64,000 nt of DNA from Giesbergeria sp. (GCF_028686475.1 NZ_JAQUCA010000017.1:1-64000); one strand, 5' to 3'; counted from the first letter of the stretch, positions 47,018 to 57,968 are shown. The notes: a model not told the origin generated them from the sequence alone. Program-made: numbers and translations.

Positions 47018-47557
47018 TCAGTTCTTGAAGGGGAAACGGAAACCGGTCAGCAGTGCTTTGCACTCTTCGTCGGATTTGGCCGTTGTGGTGATGCTGATAT
47101 TGAGACCGCGCAGGGCATCGACCTTGTCGTACTCAATTTCAGGGAAGATGATTTGTTCTTTGACACCGATGTTGTAGTTGCCACGGCCATCGAAGGCGCG
47201 ACCGGAGATACCCCGGAAGTCGCGCACGCGCGGCAGTGCAATGGTGACAAAGCGGTCTAGGAATTCATACATCTGCACACCGCGCAGAGTGACCATGCAA
47301 CCAATGGCTTGGCCTTCGCGGATTTTGAAACCAGCGATGGCTTTCTTGGCCTTGGTGACTACGGGCTTTTGGCCAGCAATCTTGGTCAAATCAGCCACGG
47401 CGTTGTCCATGACTTTTTTGTCGGCCACGGCTTCGGATACACCCATGTTGAGGGTGATCTTGGTCAGGCGCGGCACCTGCATGGGCGAGGTATAACCGAA
47501 CTGCTTCATTAGTTCGGGGGCGAGTTTTTCGCGGTAGATTTTTTGGAGTCGTGCCAT
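47018..47557 (-). CDS. rplE: 50S ribosomal protein L5
   Basis: A 179-residue L5, a 5S rRNA-binding protein ([42 protein letters not shown]). Confidence 0.97.
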   Translation of the reverse strand: MARLQKIYREKLAPELMKQFGYTSPMQVPRLTKITLNMGVSEAVADKKVMDNAVADLTKIAGQKPVVTKAKKAIAGFKIREGQAIGCMVTLRGVQMYEFLDRFVTIALPRVRDFRGISGRAFDGRGNYNIGVKEQIIFPEIEYDKVDALRGLNISITTTAKSDEECKALLTGFRFPFKN

Positions 47558-47567
47558 GTTTTACCCC

Positions 47568-47888
47568 TTAGGCCGTCTTGATTTCAGCGCCGCTGGACTT
47601 GAACACGCGCACGTGCTTGCCGTCTGCTTGCAGCTTGATGCCAACGCGATCAGCCTTGCCCGTGGCGGCATTGAAAATGGCCACATTGGACTGGTGAATA
47701 GGCATGGCCTTGTCAATAATGCCGCCAGTCGTACCCTTCATGGGGTTGGGCTTGACGTGTTTTTTGACCAGATTGATGCCTTCGACCACCAGATGGGAGT
47801 CATCAGCGCGCAGCGTTACAGTGCCGCGCTTGCCTTTGTCGCGCCCGGTGAGTACGACGACTTCGTCGCCCTTGCGAATCTTATTCAT
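47568..47888 (-). CDS. rplX: 50S ribosomal protein L24
   Basis: A 106-residue L24 with the KOW motif ([19 protein letters not shown]). It lies between rplN and rplE as usual. Confidence 0.97.
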   Translation of the reverse strand: MNKIRKGDEVVVLTGRDKGKRGTVTLRADDSHLVVEGINLVKKHVKPNPMKGTTGGIIDKAMPIHQSNVAIFNAATGKADRVGIKLQADGKHVRVFKSSGAEIKTA

Positions 47889-47898
47889 CGCGCCGTCC

Positions 47899-48267
47899 TT
47901 AGAGAACTTCAGGAGCCAGGGACACGATCTTCATGAACTTCTCGGTACGCAGTTCACGCGTCACGGGTCCAAAGATGCGGGTGCCAATGGGCTCCAGCTT
48001 TGCATTGAGCAACACTGCTGCGTTGCCATCGAATTTGACGAGCGAGCCATCGCCACGGCGAATGCCTTTGGCGGTACGGACAACCACTGCGCTGTAAACC
48101 TCGCCTTTTTTGACGCGGCCACGTGGAGCGGCTTCCTTGACGCTCACCTTGATGATGTCGCCAACACTGGCATAGCGACGCTTAGACCCGCCCAGCACTT
48201 TAATGCACAGGACGGACTTGGCGCCGGTATTGTCGGCAACGTCTAACCGGGTTTCTGTTTGGATCAT
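47899..48267 (-). CDS. rplN: 50S ribosomal protein L14
   Basis: A 122-residue L14 starting [17 protein letters not shown]. An 18-codon upstream extension is in frame but not part of the family. It is the first gene of the cluster here: rpsQ, rpmC and the rest of the S10 operon are absent upstream, where proC lies divergently. Confidence 0.97.
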   Translation of the reverse strand: MIQTETRLDVADNTGAKSVLCIKVLGGSKRRYASVGDIIKVSVKEAAPRGRVKKGEVYSAVVVRTAKGIRRGDGSLVKFDGNAAVLLNAKLEPIGTRIFGPVTRELRTEKFMKIVSLAPEVL

Positions 48268-48319
48268 TTTAATATTCCCAACTTGCACCAACAAGATCAA
48301 CAGCCCCAGAGAAACTCTC

Positions 48320-48385
48320 AAGCGCTGCCAACCAGCCAGTCAGTCTTGGGCCCGTCGTCAGCGGCGCAAACCATTTGCAGCGCTT
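48320..48385 (-). promoter_or_regulatory. Stem-loop in the rplN leader
   Basis: AAGCGCTGC (48320-48328) and GCAGCGCTT (48377-48385) form a perfect 9-bp stem around 48 bases in the leader between the candidate promoter and rplN. It could be an autoregulatory structure for a ribosomal protein; no known leader class is identified. Confidence 0.45.
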
Positions 48386-48427
48386 CTTGTGGGGCAGAAA
48401 CTTCGCTTTTTGACGGCGAAGCCCGCT

Positions 48428-48456
48428 ATTGTTTCAAAAAAATTCTGGGGTGTCAA
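48428..48456 (-). promoter_or_regulatory. Candidate promoter of the spc-alpha ribosomal cluster
   Basis: On the minus strand a perfect -35 TTGACA (48451-48456) is separated by 17 bases from a -10 AACAAT (48428-48433, 4 of 6 matches). Predicted transcription starts near 48420, giving a leader of about 150 nt before rplN. Confidence 0.6.
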
Positions 48457-48552
48457 TGCCTAGTGCCTTTTTATTGCCTTAAAAAGACAGCCAACAGCAC
48501 GCAGCAAGCGGCTACGATGCCATTCTTTACTTGATTGTTGGAGACTTTTCAC

Positions 48553-49386
48553 ATGTCCGCATCTACTGCAATTCGTTTTCCGGCCATCGCTTTCATTGGC
48601 GGCGGCAACATGGCCAGTGCTATTTTAGGCGGCCTGATGCACCAAGGGCTGCCTCTGAGCCAGATTGAAGTGGTGGAGCCTTGGGAGCCTGCCCGTGCCG
48701 CTTTGCAACAGCAGTTTGGTGTGCTGGCCCAAGCCAGTGCTGGCCCGCAGTTGGAGCGCGCCGAGGTGGTAGTCTGGGCGATCAAGCCGCAAACCTTCAA
48801 AGAGGCGGCACTGACTACCGGCACCCATACTGGCAAAGCACTGCATCTGAGCGTGGCCGCTGGGGTGCGTAGCGATAGCATTGCCCACTGGCTGGGCAGT
48901 GAACGGGTGGTGCGCGCCATGCCCAATACACCGGCTTTGATTGGTCAGGGTATCAGCGGTTTGTATGCACGCCCCACGGTGAGCGAGGCTGAACGGCAGT
49001 TGGTGGCACAGATTATGGCCTCTACGGGCGAGCATTTGTGGGTGCCAGAAGAAGCGCAATTGGATGCGGTGACGGCCTTGTCTGGCTCTGGTCCGGCGTA
49101 TGTGTTTTATTTTTTAGAGGCGATGGTGCAGGCCGGGGTGGAGATGGGCTTGGGTGCGGCACAGGCCGAGCAATTGGCGATTGCTACCTTTGCTGGCTCT
49201 TCGGAGTTGGCACGGCGTTCGCACGAGTCGCCCGCTGTACTGCGCGAACGGGTGACATCGAAAGGCGGCACCACCTATGCAGCATTGGAATCTATGCGCG
49301 CTGCCGAGTTGAATCGGCACTTTATTGCAGCTTTGCGCGCCGCACAGGCACGCGCCCACGAGCTGGGTGATGCCTGTGAGGCTTAA
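48553..49386 (+). CDS. proC: Pyrroline-5-carboxylate reductase
   Basis: A 277-residue last enzyme of proline synthesis, NAD(P)H-dependent. The Rossmann motif IAFIGGGNMASAILGG lies at about 13-28, VVRAMPNTPALIGQG near 120, and the C-terminal ALSGSGPAYVFYFLEAM and TSKGGTTYAALE near 175 and 235. ATG 48553 has GGAG nine bases upstream. It is divergent from the ribosomal cluster. Confidence 0.96.
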   Translation: MSASTAIRFPAIAFIGGGNMASAILGGLMHQGLPLSQIEVVEPWEPARAALQQQFGVLAQASAGPQLERAEVVVWAIKPQTFKEAALTTGTHTGKALHLSVAAGVRSDSIAHWLGSERVVRAMPNTPALIGQGISGLYARPTVSEAERQLVAQIMASTGEHLWVPEEAQLDAVTALSGSGPAYVFYFLEAMVQAGVEMGLGAAQAEQLAIATFAGSSELARRSHESPAVLRERVTSKGGTTYAALESMRAAELNRHFIAALRAAQARAHELGDACEA

Positions 49387-49392
49387 TGGCCT

Positions 49393-50271
49393 TTAAGCCC
49401 GCACCAAGTAGCTGGCGACAATACCGACAAACACGGTAAAGCCCAACCAGTGGTTGACGCGAAAGGCGTGGAAGCAGCCCTCGCGGGTGCGGGTGCGAAT
49501 CAGCTGCCAATGCCAGAGTACCTGCGCCAAAGCCACGGCCAACGCTAGGTAAAAAGCCATGCCCAAAGCCTGTGGTGCCAACGCCAGCCACCACAGGCCC
49601 AAAAAGAGCAGATAAAACAGCACAATCGCGGCCACATCAAAACGACCCAGGGTGATAGCAGAGGTTTTGATACCAATTTTGAGGTCATCGTCGCGGTCCA
49701 CCATCGCGTACTCGGTATCGTAGGCCAGCACCCAAAACAGGTTGCCCAGCCACAGCAACCAAGCCCACCACGGCACGCTGCCTTGCACTGCGGCAAAGGC
49801 AATCACGATACCAAAATTGAAGGCAATGCCCAAAACGGCTTGTGGCATGGCCAAAAAGCGCTTGGTAAACGGGTACAGCACCGTCACCAACAGGGCGGCC
49901 ACCGACCAAGCGATAGCGGCGGCGTTGGTGGTCAGCACCAGTGCCAAGGCCAGCAAGCTGAGTACCACGCCCACGGCGATGGCCTCGCGCACCGACACTT
50001 GGCCCGAGGTGATAGGGCGCTGCGCGGTGCGCTTGACGTGGCGGTCAAAGTGGCGGTCGGCCACGTCGTTGATACAGCAACCAGCGCTACGCATCAGGAT
50101 GGTGCCCAACACAAACACGGCCAACAGATGCCAGCCCGGAAAGCCGCCAGCCGCCAGCCACAGGGCGCTGAGGGTGGGCCACATCAGCACCAACCAACCG
50201 GCAGGTCTGTCCCAGCGGATTAAATCAAGGTACAGGGACAAACGGCTACGGCTACGGCTCGCGGTGGACAT
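49393..50271 (-). CDS. ubiA: 4-hydroxybenzoate polyprenyltransferase
   Basis: A 292-residue membrane prenyltransferase of ubiquinone synthesis with about eight TM helices. The two Asp-rich diphosphate/Mg sites are visible: [19 protein letters not shown] near 63-81 and [19 protein letters not shown] near 185-203. It starts 7 bp after the CYTH/CHAD gene stop, at the end of an oxyR-dps-CYTH/CHAD-ubiA series. Confidence 0.95.
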   Translation of the reverse strand: MSTASRSRSRLSLYLDLIRWDRPAGWLVLMWPTLSALWLAAGGFPGWHLLAVFVLGTILMRSAGCCINDVADRHFDRHVKRTAQRPITSGQVSVREAIAVGVVLSLLALALVLTTNAAAIAWSVAALLVTVLYPFTKRFLAMPQAVLGIAFNFGIVIAFAAVQGSVPWWAWLLWLGNLFWVLAYDTEYAMVDRDDDLKIGIKTSAITLGRFDVAAIVLFYLLFLGLWWLALAPQALGMAFYLALAVALAQVLWHWQLIRTRTREGCFHAFRVNHWLGFTVFVGIVASYLVRA

Positions 50272-50278
50272 ACGATGA

Positions 50279-51877
50279 TTAAGGCGATGGAGGCTCGTCC
50301 AGCGTGCGCGCTACCACAACACCCTGCAAAAAGGCCAGCCACAAGGGGTTAGCGCCCCAGCGGGCCACCAGATGGCGCGCTTGCAGCAAATCGCGCGCTG
50401 CGCCCAAGCGCTCTTGCAATTGCTGGGCGGCGCGGTGCTGTTGTTGCAGGCGTTTGGGCAGCAGCGGGGCCAGTGCGTGTACGTTGTAACGCAAGCGTTT
50501 GGCCAGAATACGCACTTCGTGTTGGCGCTCTATGCCCTCGGGGGAGTGGTCGTGCTGGCACTGGTGCAGCATTTGCTCCAATCGCTTAGCCAAACGCAAG
50601 GCACGGCGACGCAGGGCTTGGAGGCTCCGTGCTTGCGCTTTGGCCGACTGGGGGGCCACGGTAGCGGCCAAGGGGCCATCCAGTAATTCTAGCCAGTGTG
50701 ACAGCGCCAGCAAGGCAGCGCCTACGCTGGGCTGCATTAAAGCGGCGCGCACAGCGGCGCGCTCTTGGCTGGCGGCTTGACCCAGCGCCGTTTGTAATTG
50801 CTGCCACTGCTGGGGCATATCGGCCCCAGCCTCGTGCTGGCTGTGTTGGAGATAGGCTTGCGCCAAAGGCGGCAGGGTTTCGGTGCGGGCCACATCCAAA
50901 TCGCGCAAAGCCCCCAAGCTGCCCAAAAGGGGCTGCAAAGCCTGCAAGGGTGGCAAGGCCCAATCTGGCAGCAAGGGACGCAACATGCGCCACAAACTGC
51001 GGAAACGCCGCCAACCGACACGCGCTTGGTGAACCAGCTCTGGCGCATCATTGGTTTGTAGGCGATATAAGTTGGCGGTAAATTGCAAGAATGCCTCGCC
51101 CAACACCTGCCGGGCGATACGGGCCAGGCTATCGCTGGGGCTGACTTTGGGCGGCTGGGCCAGCACGGCAAGCACAGGAGCCGCTGGATTAGCCGCTGGA
51201 TTAGCCGCTGAATGGGCCGATGCTTGCAAAGCAAAGCCACGTTCGGCCTTGCTGGCCGCCAAAGGCAGCACCGCCACGCTGCGTGCAATACGCCCGGCCA
51301 AGTCCAACAAGGCGGCCGGTGAACCAGCGATTAACTCCAACTCCAACTCGCACAGTGGCACGCTGCGGCCTGCGGCTGTGATGCTGCCTATGTCGAGCGC
51401 AACTTCAATTTGACTGCCATCGCGCTGGCGCACCAGCCAAGTGGTGCGCTCAAACTCGGTGGTAAAGCAGGGTTGCAAGGCGGCAGACAGACTGCTATCG
51501 GCATCCATTTGCGGCCACGGCGAGTTTTGTAGCAGCTCCAGCGCCAGCGCGGGGGCGGGCACGGGCATTTCCCACTCGCCGCGCACGCTGAAAGCCGAAT
51601 CGCCTTGGCCTGCGGTTTTGAGGGTTTGCCGCCACTGCGGCTGCTCTGGACTGCCCAAACGGCGCAGACGCAAGGCTACGCGCTGGCGGCGCAGGGCTTG
51701 GTCGGGGGTATCAAAGTATTGGCTAAACACCCTCTGGCGCTGCGCTTTGCGCCGCGCCAACACCGGACTGGCCGCCACAGCCGCCGCTATCGCTTGCACA
51801 TCGGCACCGGGCAGGGCCAGTTTGACCTCGATTTCGGTGGGTGCTGCGCTGGCAGCAACCTTGGAGCGGCGGGCCAT
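50279..51877 (-). CDS. CYTH and CHAD domain protein (YgiF-like triphosphatase)
   Basis: A 532-residue protein. The CYTH domain (about 13-210) has the ExExK motif E15-I-E-V-K19 and hydrolyses triphosphates (inorganic triphosphatase in YgiF). The C-terminal CHAD domain (about 245-520) is helical with conserved His/Arg ([39 protein letters not shown]) and binds polyphosphate-like polymers. A 12-bp in-frame triplication encodes [10 protein letters not shown] in the linker near 225 (51181-51210). It lies 3 bp after the dps stop. Confidence 0.9.
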   Translation of the reverse strand: MARRSKVAASAAPTEIEVKLALPGADVQAIAAAVAASPVLARRKAQRQRVFSQYFDTPDQALRRQRVALRLRRLGSPEQPQWRQTLKTAGQGDSAFSVRGEWEMPVPAPALALELLQNSPWPQMDADSSLSAALQPCFTTEFERTTWLVRQRDGSQIEVALDIGSITAAGRSVPLCELELELIAGSPAALLDLAGRIARSVAVLPLAASKAERGFALQASAHSAANPAANPAAPVLAVLAQPPKVSPSDSLARIARQVLGEAFLQFTANLYRLQTNDAPELVHQARVGWRRFRSLWRMLRPLLPDWALPPLQALQPLLGSLGALRDLDVARTETLPPLAQAYLQHSQHEAGADMPQQWQQLQTALGQAASQERAAVRAALMQPSVGAALLALSHWLELLDGPLAATVAPQSAKAQARSLQALRRRALRLAKRLEQMLHQCQHDHSPEGIERQHEVRILAKRLRYNVHALAPLLPKRLQQQHRAAQQLQERLGAARDLLQARHLVARWGANPLWLAFLQGVVVARTLDEPPSP

Positions 51878-51880
51878 CGT

Positions 51881-52381
51881 TCAGTCTTCCAGCAAGGAGC
51901 GCAACATCCAAGCGGTTTGCTCGTGTACCGTCAAGCGCTGGGTGAGTAAATCTGCCGTAGGCTCGTCGCTGGCTTTGTCCACTACGGGGAACAGGGCGCG
52001 CGCAGTGCGGGCGACGGCTTCGTGGCCCTCGACCAAAATACGCACCATCTCCAAAGCCTTGGGTGGCTTGGTGGGGGCATCGGGCACGCTGGCGAGTTTG
52101 CCAAACTCGGCGTAAGAGCCGGGCGCGGGATGGCCCAAGGCACGGATGCGCTCGGCAATCGGGTCCACGGCGTTCCACAGCTCGGTGTATTGGCCCATGA
52201 ACATGGTGTGCAGGGTGTTGAACATCGGGCCAGTGACGTTCCAGTGGAAGTTGTGCGTGGTCAGGTAGAGGGTATAGGTGTCGGCCAACAAGTGCGACAG
52301 CCCTTGGGCAATGGCGGCGCGGTCTTTATCGCTGATGCCAATATGGATGGCAGGGGCAGTGGTTTTGGTGCTTTTGGCCAT
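51881..52381 (-). CDS. dps: Dps ferritin-like DNA-protection protein
   Basis: A 166-residue Dps. The inter-subunit ferroxidase residues are present: H in [12 protein letters not shown] in [11 protein letters not shown], and D and E in [10 protein letters not shown]. It oxidises and stores iron with H2O2 and protects DNA. AGGAG precedes the ATG. It lies 69 bp downstream of oxyR on the same strand; E. coli Dps is under OxyR control, and the same logic is likely here. Confidence 0.95.
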   Translation of the reverse strand: MAKSTKTTAPAIHIGISDKDRAAIAQGLSHLLADTYTLYLTTHNFHWNVTGPMFNTLHTMFMGQYTELWNAVDPIAERIRALGHPAPGSYAEFGKLASVPDAPTKPPKALEMVRILVEGHEAVARTARALFPVVDKASDEPTADLLTQRLTVHEQTAWMLRSLLED

Positions 52382-52450
52382 GATGGTACATCTCCTCTGA
52401 ACAATGAACTGCCACTGTAACCCAGCCAGCGCTGGAGGGTGCAATACCAC

Positions 52451-53416
52451 TTAGGATAGGCGCTGCACGCCCGGCAATTCACAAGCGTAAATGGCATTGC
52501 GTAGCGCGGCAATGGCCTCGTAGCGGGTAAAACTGCGCCGCCATACCAATACCACCCGGCGCATGGGTGGAGCGCTGCCATCGCCTTCTTCCATCGGCAA
52601 ATAGCGGATATAGGTTTCATCGCTTTTGCGCCGCCGCACCGTGTTAATCAAGGCATCGCGCGGCACCGACATGCGCGGCACCAGCGTCACGCCCATGCCA
52701 GCGGCCACCATATATTTGATGGTCTCGAGCGAGGAGCCTTCAAACGATTTGCGGATACCCTCCGCATTGCTAGAGAAGCGGGCAAACTCGGGGCAAACTT
52801 CTAGCACATGGTCGCGGAAGCAATGGCCGGCCCCCAGCAGCAGCATGGTTTCATTGCGTAGGTCTTCGGCGCTTACGCTTTTGACATTGGCCAGCGGGTG
52901 CGTGCTGGGCACAGCGGCCATAAAAGGCTCATCGTAGAGCGGGGCCATCGCCAGCCCGGTATCAGGGAATGGCTCGGCCAAAACGGCGCAATCAATCTCG
53001 CCGGTACGCAGCATTTCTAGCAGACGCGCGGTCATGTTTTCTTGCAGCAACAGCGGCATTTGTGGCGTGCGCTCAATCGAGCGGCGCACCAACTCGGGCA
53101 GCAGGTAGGGGCCAATGGTGTAAATCACCCCCAGCGTCAGGGCACCGGCCAACGGGTCTTTGCCGCGCTTGGCAATCTCTTTGATGGCGGCAGCCTGCTC
53201 TAACACGCTTTGGGCTTGGCGCACAATTTCTTCACCCAGCTGGGTGACAGTGACCTCGCCCACACTGCGCTCGAACAGCTTGATGTCGAGTTCTTCTTCC
53301 AGCTTCTTCACAGCCACCGACAACGTGGGCTGGGAAACATAACAGGCATCTGCGGCTTTACCAAAGTGCTTTTCGCGCGCCACAGCAACGATGTATTTGA
53401 GTTCAGTCAGGGTCAT
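52451..53416 (-). CDS. oxyR: Hydrogen-peroxide sensor OxyR
   Basis: A 321-residue LysR-type regulator. The N-terminal winged helix is MTLTELKYIVAVAREKHFGKAA...VSQPTLSVAVKKLE. The redox cysteines are at C199 and C208 in GAGHCFRDHVLEVC, the same numbers as in E. coli OxyR. The frame opens 59 codons upstream, but ATG 53416 gives the family start. It is divergent from htpG and upstream of dps. Confidence 0.95.
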   Translation of the reverse strand: MTLTELKYIVAVAREKHFGKAADACYVSQPTLSVAVKKLEEELDIKLFERSVGEVTVTQLGEEIVRQAQSVLEQAAAIKEIAKRGKDPLAGALTLGVIYTIGPYLLPELVRRSIERTPQMPLLLQENMTARLLEMLRTGEIDCAVLAEPFPDTGLAMAPLYDEPFMAAVPSTHPLANVKSVSAEDLRNETMLLLGAGHCFRDHVLEVCPEFARFSSNAEGIRKSFEGSSLETIKYMVAAGMGVTLVPRMSVPRDALINTVRRRKSDETYIRYLPMEEGDGSAPPMRRVVLVWRRSFTRYEAIAALRNAIYACELPGVQRLS

Positions 53417-53472
53417 AGGGGCTATTGTGCGGCCAAGCTTTGGCACAGTGCAAATTTCGTCAAGCGAATTGA

Positions 53473-53497
53473 CTTGAAACCGCACGCAATGCCCATA
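53473..53497 (+). promoter_or_regulatory. Sigma-32 (heat-shock) type promoter of htpG
   Basis: CTTGAA (53473-53478) is separated by 13 bases from CCCATA (53492-53497), close to the RpoH consensus CTTGAA-N13-15-CCCATnT. It lies about 90 bp upstream of the htpG start. Confidence 0.75.
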
Positions 53498-53585
53498 ACT
53501 GCATCGCTGCTGGCGCAAAGCCCTGCCCCCTCTGGCGCGCGGTGCGCGTATTTTTGCAATTTTGGTCTTTAAGAGAAAATTTTCT

Positions 53586-55544
53586 ATGAGCAAACAAACC
53601 CTGCACTTTCAAGCCGAAGTGGCCCAACTGCTGCACTTGGTCACCCACTCGCTGTACTCTAACCAAGAAATTTTTCTGCGCGAGTTGGTCTCCAACGCCT
53701 CGGATGCTTGCGACAAACTGCGTTTTGAAGCCCTGAACAACAACGCCCTGTACGAGGATGCACCCAATTTGGAAGTGCGCGTGTCCTTTGACAAGGATGC
53801 CAAAACCCTGACCATCACCGACAACGGCATCGGCATGAGCGCGCAAGAGGCCATTGACCACTTGGGCACTATTGCCAAGAGCGGTACCAAAGACTTTATG
53901 AGCCGCCTAGAGGCCGACAAAAAGGCCGATGCCAAAGAGCAAGGCCAATTGATTGGCCAATTTGGTGTCGGGTTTTATTCCGGCTTTATCGTGGCCGACA
54001 AAATCACCGTCGAGTCGCGCCGCGCAGGTTTGGCCGCCGAAGAAGGCGTGCGCTGGATTAGCGCTGGCACGGGCGACTTTGAAGTCGAAACCATCAGCCG
54101 CACCCAACGCGGTACCAGCGTGATTTTGCACCTGCGTGCTGATGCCGAAGAGTACCTGAACGCTTGGAAGCTCAAGTCCATCATCAACAAATACTCCGAC
54201 CATATCAGCCTGCCCATTTTGATGGAAAAGGAAGAATGGAAAGAGGGCGAGAACGACCAACCCGGCGGCATGGTCAAAACCGGCGAGTGGGAAACCATCA
54301 ACAAGGCCAGCGCCCTGTGGACTCGCCCCAAGAAAGAAGTCACGGATGAGCAATATGCCGAGTTCTACAAAGCCATCAGCCACGATTTTGAAGCGCCCCT
54401 GACTTGGAGCCACAACCGTGTCGAGGGCAACACCGAGTACACGCAACTGCTCTACATTCCAGCCAAAGCCCCGTTTGACCTGTGGAACCGCGACAAAAAG
54501 GCCGGCGTGAAGCTGTATGTGAAGCGCGTGTTCATCATGGACGAGGCCGAAGCGCTGCTGCCCACCTACCTGCGCTTTGTCAAAGGTGTGATTGATTCAG
54601 CCGACTTGCCGCTCAACGTGAGCCGCGAACTGCTGCAAGAAAGCCGCGATGTGCGCGCTATCCGCGAAGGCAGCACCAAGCGCGTGCTGACGATGCTAGA
54701 AGACTTGGCCAAGCACGACAAGCACGAAGCCGCCGAAGGAACTGATGGCGTGACCGATGTGGTCGATGCCGACGACAAGGCCAAAGAGGGCAAATACAGC
54801 CAGTTCTACGCCGAGTTTGGCGCGGTGCTGAAAGAAGGTTTGGGCGAAGACTTTGGCAACAAAGAGCGCATTGCCAAACTGCTGCGCTTTGCCAGCACCA
54901 GCAGCGACACGCCCAGCGTCAGCTTGGCCGACTACAAAGCGCGCCTGAAAGAGGGCCAAGATGCCATCTACTACATCACCGCCGACAACTTGGCCGCCGC
55001 CAAAAACAGCCCCCAATTGGAAGTGTTCAAGAAAAAGGGCATTGAAGTGCTGCTGATGGTGGACCGCGTGGACGAATGGGCGCTCAACTACCTGCAAGAG
55101 TTTGACGGCACGCCGCTGCAAAGCGTGGCCAAGGGTGCGGTGGACTTGGGCAAGCTGCAAGACGAAACCGAAAAGAAAGCCGCCGAAGAAGCCGCCGAAG
55201 CCTTCAAGCCGGTGCTGGCCAAGCTGAAAGAAGCGCTGAAAGACAAGGCCGAAGATGTGCGCGTCACTACGCGCCTGGTGGACTCCCCGGCCTGCTTGGT
55301 GGTGCAAGACGACGACATGAGCACCCAACTGGCCCGTATGCTCAAGCAAGCTGGGCAAAAAGCCCCCGACACCAAGCCGGTGTTAGAGGTCAACCCAGAA
55401 CATGCACTGGTGAAGAAGCTCGATGGCAGCGTGCATTTCCACGACTTGGCGCACATCTTGTTTGACCAAGCCCTGTTGGCCGAAGGTGGCCTGCCCGAAG
55501 ACCCAGCCGCTTACGTCAAGCGCGTGAATGCGCTGCTGGTCTAA
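53586..55544 (+). CDS. htpG: Molecular chaperone HtpG (Hsp90)
   Basis: A 652-residue Hsp90 with the GHKL ATPase N terminus ([17 protein letters not shown] near 30-46 and [24 protein letters not shown] near 80-103), a middle domain ([15 protein letters not shown] near 345) and a C-terminal dimerisation domain. ATG 53586 gives [12 protein letters not shown]; an 8-codon upstream extension is not used. AAGAGAAAA precedes it. A heat-shock-type promoter is upstream. Confidence 0.97.
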   Translation: MSKQTLHFQAEVAQLLHLVTHSLYSNQEIFLRELVSNASDACDKLRFEALNNNALYEDAPNLEVRVSFDKDAKTLTITDNGIGMSAQEAIDHLGTIAKSGTKDFMSRLEADKKADAKEQGQLIGQFGVGFYSGFIVADKITVESRRAGLAAEEGVRWISAGTGDFEVETISRTQRGTSVILHLRADAEEYLNAWKLKSIINKYSDHISLPILMEKEEWKEGENDQPGGMVKTGEWETINKASALWTRPKKEVTDEQYAEFYKAISHDFEAPLTWSHNRVEGNTEYTQLLYIPAKAPFDLWNRDKKAGVKLYVKRVFIMDEAEALLPTYLRFVKGVIDSADLPLNVSRELLQESRDVRAIREGSTKRVLTMLEDLAKHDKHEAAEGTDGVTDVVDADDKAKEGKYSQFYAEFGAVLKEGLGEDFGNKERIAKLLRFASTSSDTPSVSLADYKARLKEGQDAIYYITADNLAAAKNSPQLEVFKKKGIEVLLMVDRVDEWALNYLQEFDGTPLQSVAKGAVDLGKLQDETEKKAAEEAAEAFKPVLAKLKEALKDKAEDVRVTTRLVDSPACLVVQDDDMSTQLARMLKQAGQKAPDTKPVLEVNPEHALVKKLDGSVHFHDLAHILFDQALLAEGGLPEDPAAYVKRVNALLV

Positions 55545-55571
55545 ACGCTGTTCTGCTGCCGCCTGCGCCGT

Positions 55572-56774
55572 TTAGATTTGGCGCGGGCGCACCTTGCTGG
55601 CGGCCAGTTTGGCGTTCTGGCGCGCGCTGTCGGTGTCGGCAGCACGCGCCAGCGCCACCCCCATACGGCGCTTGGCAAAGCTCTCGGGCTTGCCAAACAA
55701 ACGTAAATCGGTGTTGGGCACGCGCAGGGCCTCATCCACGCCATCAAACACAATCCCGCTGGCCTCCATGCCACCATAAATCACGGCACTGGCTCCGGGG
55801 TTACGTAAGCTGGCATCGACTGGCAAGCCCAAAATGGCGCGCGCGTGCAATTCAAACTCGCTTTGGTGTTGCGTGCAAAGCGTGACCAAGCCGGTATCGT
55901 GCGGGCGTGGACTGACCTCGCTGAACCAAACCTGCTCGCCCTTGACAAACAACTCGACACCAAACAAGCCTTGACCGCCTAAGTTGTCGGTCACGGTTTT
56001 GGCAATCTGGCGTGCCTTGTCTAAGGCTACCGGGTGCATGGGGTGTGGTTGCCAGCTCTCCACATAATCGCCGCCCACCTGTACATGGCCAATCGGGGCG
56101 CAAAAATGGGTTTCGATTTGGCCGTCAGCGCCCAAGGCACGCACCGTCAGTTGGGTGATTTCGTAATCGAAGTCGATAAAGCCTTCCACAATCACGCGCC
56201 CGTGGCTAACGCGGCCTCCGGCCATTGCATAGTCCCACGCCTTTTGCACATCTTCTGGGCCATCAATTTTGCTTTGGCCCTTGCCCGAGCTGCTCATCAC
56301 CGGCTTGACGATGCAGGGATAACCAATGCCACCCTCAATCGCTGCTTGCAATTCGGCCAGCGAATCACAAAACTGGTACGGGCTGGTGGGTAGGCCCAAG
56401 GTTTCTGCCGCCAAACGGCGGATGCCCTCGCGGTCCATCGTTAAGCGGGCGGCACGGGCGGTGGGAATGACGCGCACCACACCGGCGGCTTCTAACTGCT
56501 CCAGCATCGGGGTGGCGATGGCTTCAATCTCGGGCACCACCAGATGGGGCTTTTCGGCCTCTATCAGGGCTTGCAATTGTGCTGGGTCACTCATGGCAAT
56601 GGTGCGGGCATGGTGCGCCACTTGCTGGCCGGGGGCGTGGTCGTAGCGGTCCACGGCAATGGTTTCTACGCCCAAGCGTTGCAGAGCGATGAGCACCTCT
56701 TTGCCCAACTCGCCCGAGCCGAGCAACATTACTTTGGTGGCGTGGGGAGACAGGGGCGTACCCAGTGTGGTCAT
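55572..56774 (-). CDS. purT: Formate-dependent phosphoribosylglycinamide formyltransferase
   Basis: A 400-residue ATP-grasp enzyme that formylates GAR with formate in purine synthesis, bypassing folate-dependent Pur[14 protein letters not shown] near 17-29, [19 protein letters not shown] near 190-208 and [16 protein letters not shown] near 283-298 are family signatures. ATG 56774 is chosen; the frame is open a further 27 codons upstream. It converges on htpG. Confidence 0.95.
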   Translation of the reverse strand: MTTLGTPLSPHATKVMLLGSGELGKEVLIALQRLGVETIAVDRYDHAPGQQVAHHARTIAMSDPAQLQALIEAEKPHLVVPEIEAIATPMLEQLEAAGVVRVIPTARAARLTMDREGIRRLAAETLGLPTSPYQFCDSLAELQAAIEGGIGYPCIVKPVMSSSGKGQSKIDGPEDVQKAWDYAMAGGRVSHGRVIVEGFIDFDYEITQLTVRALGADGQIETHFCAPIGHVQVGGDYVESWQPHPMHPVALDKARQIAKTVTDNLGGQGLFGVELFVKGEQVWFSEVSPRPHDTGLVTLCTQHQSEFELHARAILGLPVDASLRNPGASAVIYGGMEASGIVFDGVDEALRVPNTDLRLFGKPESFAKRRMGVALARAADTDSARQNAKLAASKVRPRQI

Positions 56775-56996
56775 ACAAAAGCCTAACTTTTCAGAAAAAC
56801 AAATCCAACACACAGCAACAGGCCACCCGTTCAGAGCGCCTTCAAGCTGCTGCAACTGGCTACCACTTTAATGCAGAGTGCAAAATGCTGGCAGTGCGTC
56901 ATAGAACTTGGTTATGCTGTACCACCCGCAGCATGAGCGAGCGCGAGACACTCGCCACGGGCATTGCCTTTGTTTTACTTTGAAAAGGATTTTTAT

Positions 56997-57845
56997 ATGA
57001 GTATCACCACTGTTGGCATCATCGGGGCCGGAACTATGGGCAACGGCATCGCACAGGTGTGCGCCGTTGCGGGTATCAACGCCATTTTGGTGGACATCTC
57101 TGAAGCAGCAGTGCAAAAGGGTTTGGCCACCGTGGCGGGTAGCTTGGATCGTCTGGTCAAAAAAGAAAAAATCAGCGCTGCTGACAAAGATGCCATCTTG
57201 GCACGCATCAAAACCAGCACCAGCTACGACGACCTCAAGGCCGCCGAACTGGTGATTGAAGCCGCCACCGAAAATCACGACATCAAGGTCAAAATTCTCA
57301 AGCAGATTGATGCGCTGGTTGGCCCTGAAGTCATCATTGCCACCAACACCTCGTCCATCTCCATTACCGAGTTGGCCGCTACCACCAGCCGCGCCGACAA
57401 GTTTGTCGGTATGCACTTCTTCAACCCCGTGCCGATGATGGCGCTGGTAGAGGTGATTCGCGGTCTGCAAACCAGCGATGCTACGCACGCGGCAGTGCAA
57501 GAGTTGGCCAAAGCCTTGGGCAAAACCCCCATTACCGTGAAGAACAACCCCGGTTTCGTCGTCAACCGTGTGCTGATTCCGATGATCAACGAAGCCTTCT
57601 TTGTGCTGGCCGAAGGCTTGGCCACGGCAGAAGACATCGACGCAGGCATGAAGCTCGGCTGCGGCCAGCCGATGGGGCCGCTGGCGCTGGCCGACCTGAT
57701 TGGCTTGGATGTGTGCTTGGCTATTATGGAAGTGTTCCTCGAAGGCTTTGGCGACAGCAAATACCGCCCTGCCCCGCTGCTGAAAGAAATGGTGGCCGCT
57801 GGCCGCTTGGGCCGCAAGAGCGGCCAAGGCGTGTTCAAGTACTAA
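56997..57845 (+). CDS. 3-hydroxybutyryl-CoA dehydrogenase (3-hydroxyacyl-CoA dehydrogenase family)
   Basis: A 282-residue NAD(P)-dependent enzyme. The Rossmann motif VGIIGAGTMGNGIAQ is near 6-20. The catalytic H of VGMHFFNPVPMMALVEVI is near 140, and the C-terminal KLGCGQPMGPLALADLIGLDV near 220 is typical. It oxidises 3-hydroxyacyl-CoA to 3-ketoacyl-CoA (butanoate/PHB or phenylacetate metabolism). AAAAGGA precedes the ATG. A strong terminator follows. Confidence 0.92.
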   Translation: MSITTVGIIGAGTMGNGIAQVCAVAGINAILVDISEAAVQKGLATVAGSLDRLVKKEKISAADKDAILARIKTSTSYDDLKAAELVIEAATENHDIKVKILKQIDALVGPEVIIATNTSSISITELAATTSRADKFVGMHFFNPVPMMALVEVIRGLQTSDATHAAVQELAKALGKTPITVKNNPGFVVNRVLIPMINEAFFVLAEGLATAEDIDAGMKLGCGQPMGPLALADLIGLDVCLAIMEVFLEGFGDSKYRPAPLLKEMVAAGRLGRKSGQGVFKY

Positions 57846-57891
57846 GCGCCTCGCAGTCTCTGGCCAACCGGGCTTAGCCTGGGTTGGCCGC

Positions 57892-57930
57892 CAAGCCAGT
57901 GTGTACCAGCGGTACACGCTGGCTTTTTTT
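57892..57930 (+). terminator. Rho-independent terminator
   Basis: GCCAGTGTGTACC-AGC-GGTACACGCTGGC (13 bp with one G-T pair) is followed by seven T. It ends the dehydrogenase transcript. Confidence 0.9.
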
Positions 57931-57968
57931 GTTGCCACCGACAGCCGCAATGGTTGCACAATGGCTGG

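Noticed and set aside
51181-51210. CRISPR-like or phase-variation repeat
   Set aside because: It is a short in-frame 12-bp triplication (AANP) in a protein linker; too few units for a CRISPR and length-neutral to the frame.
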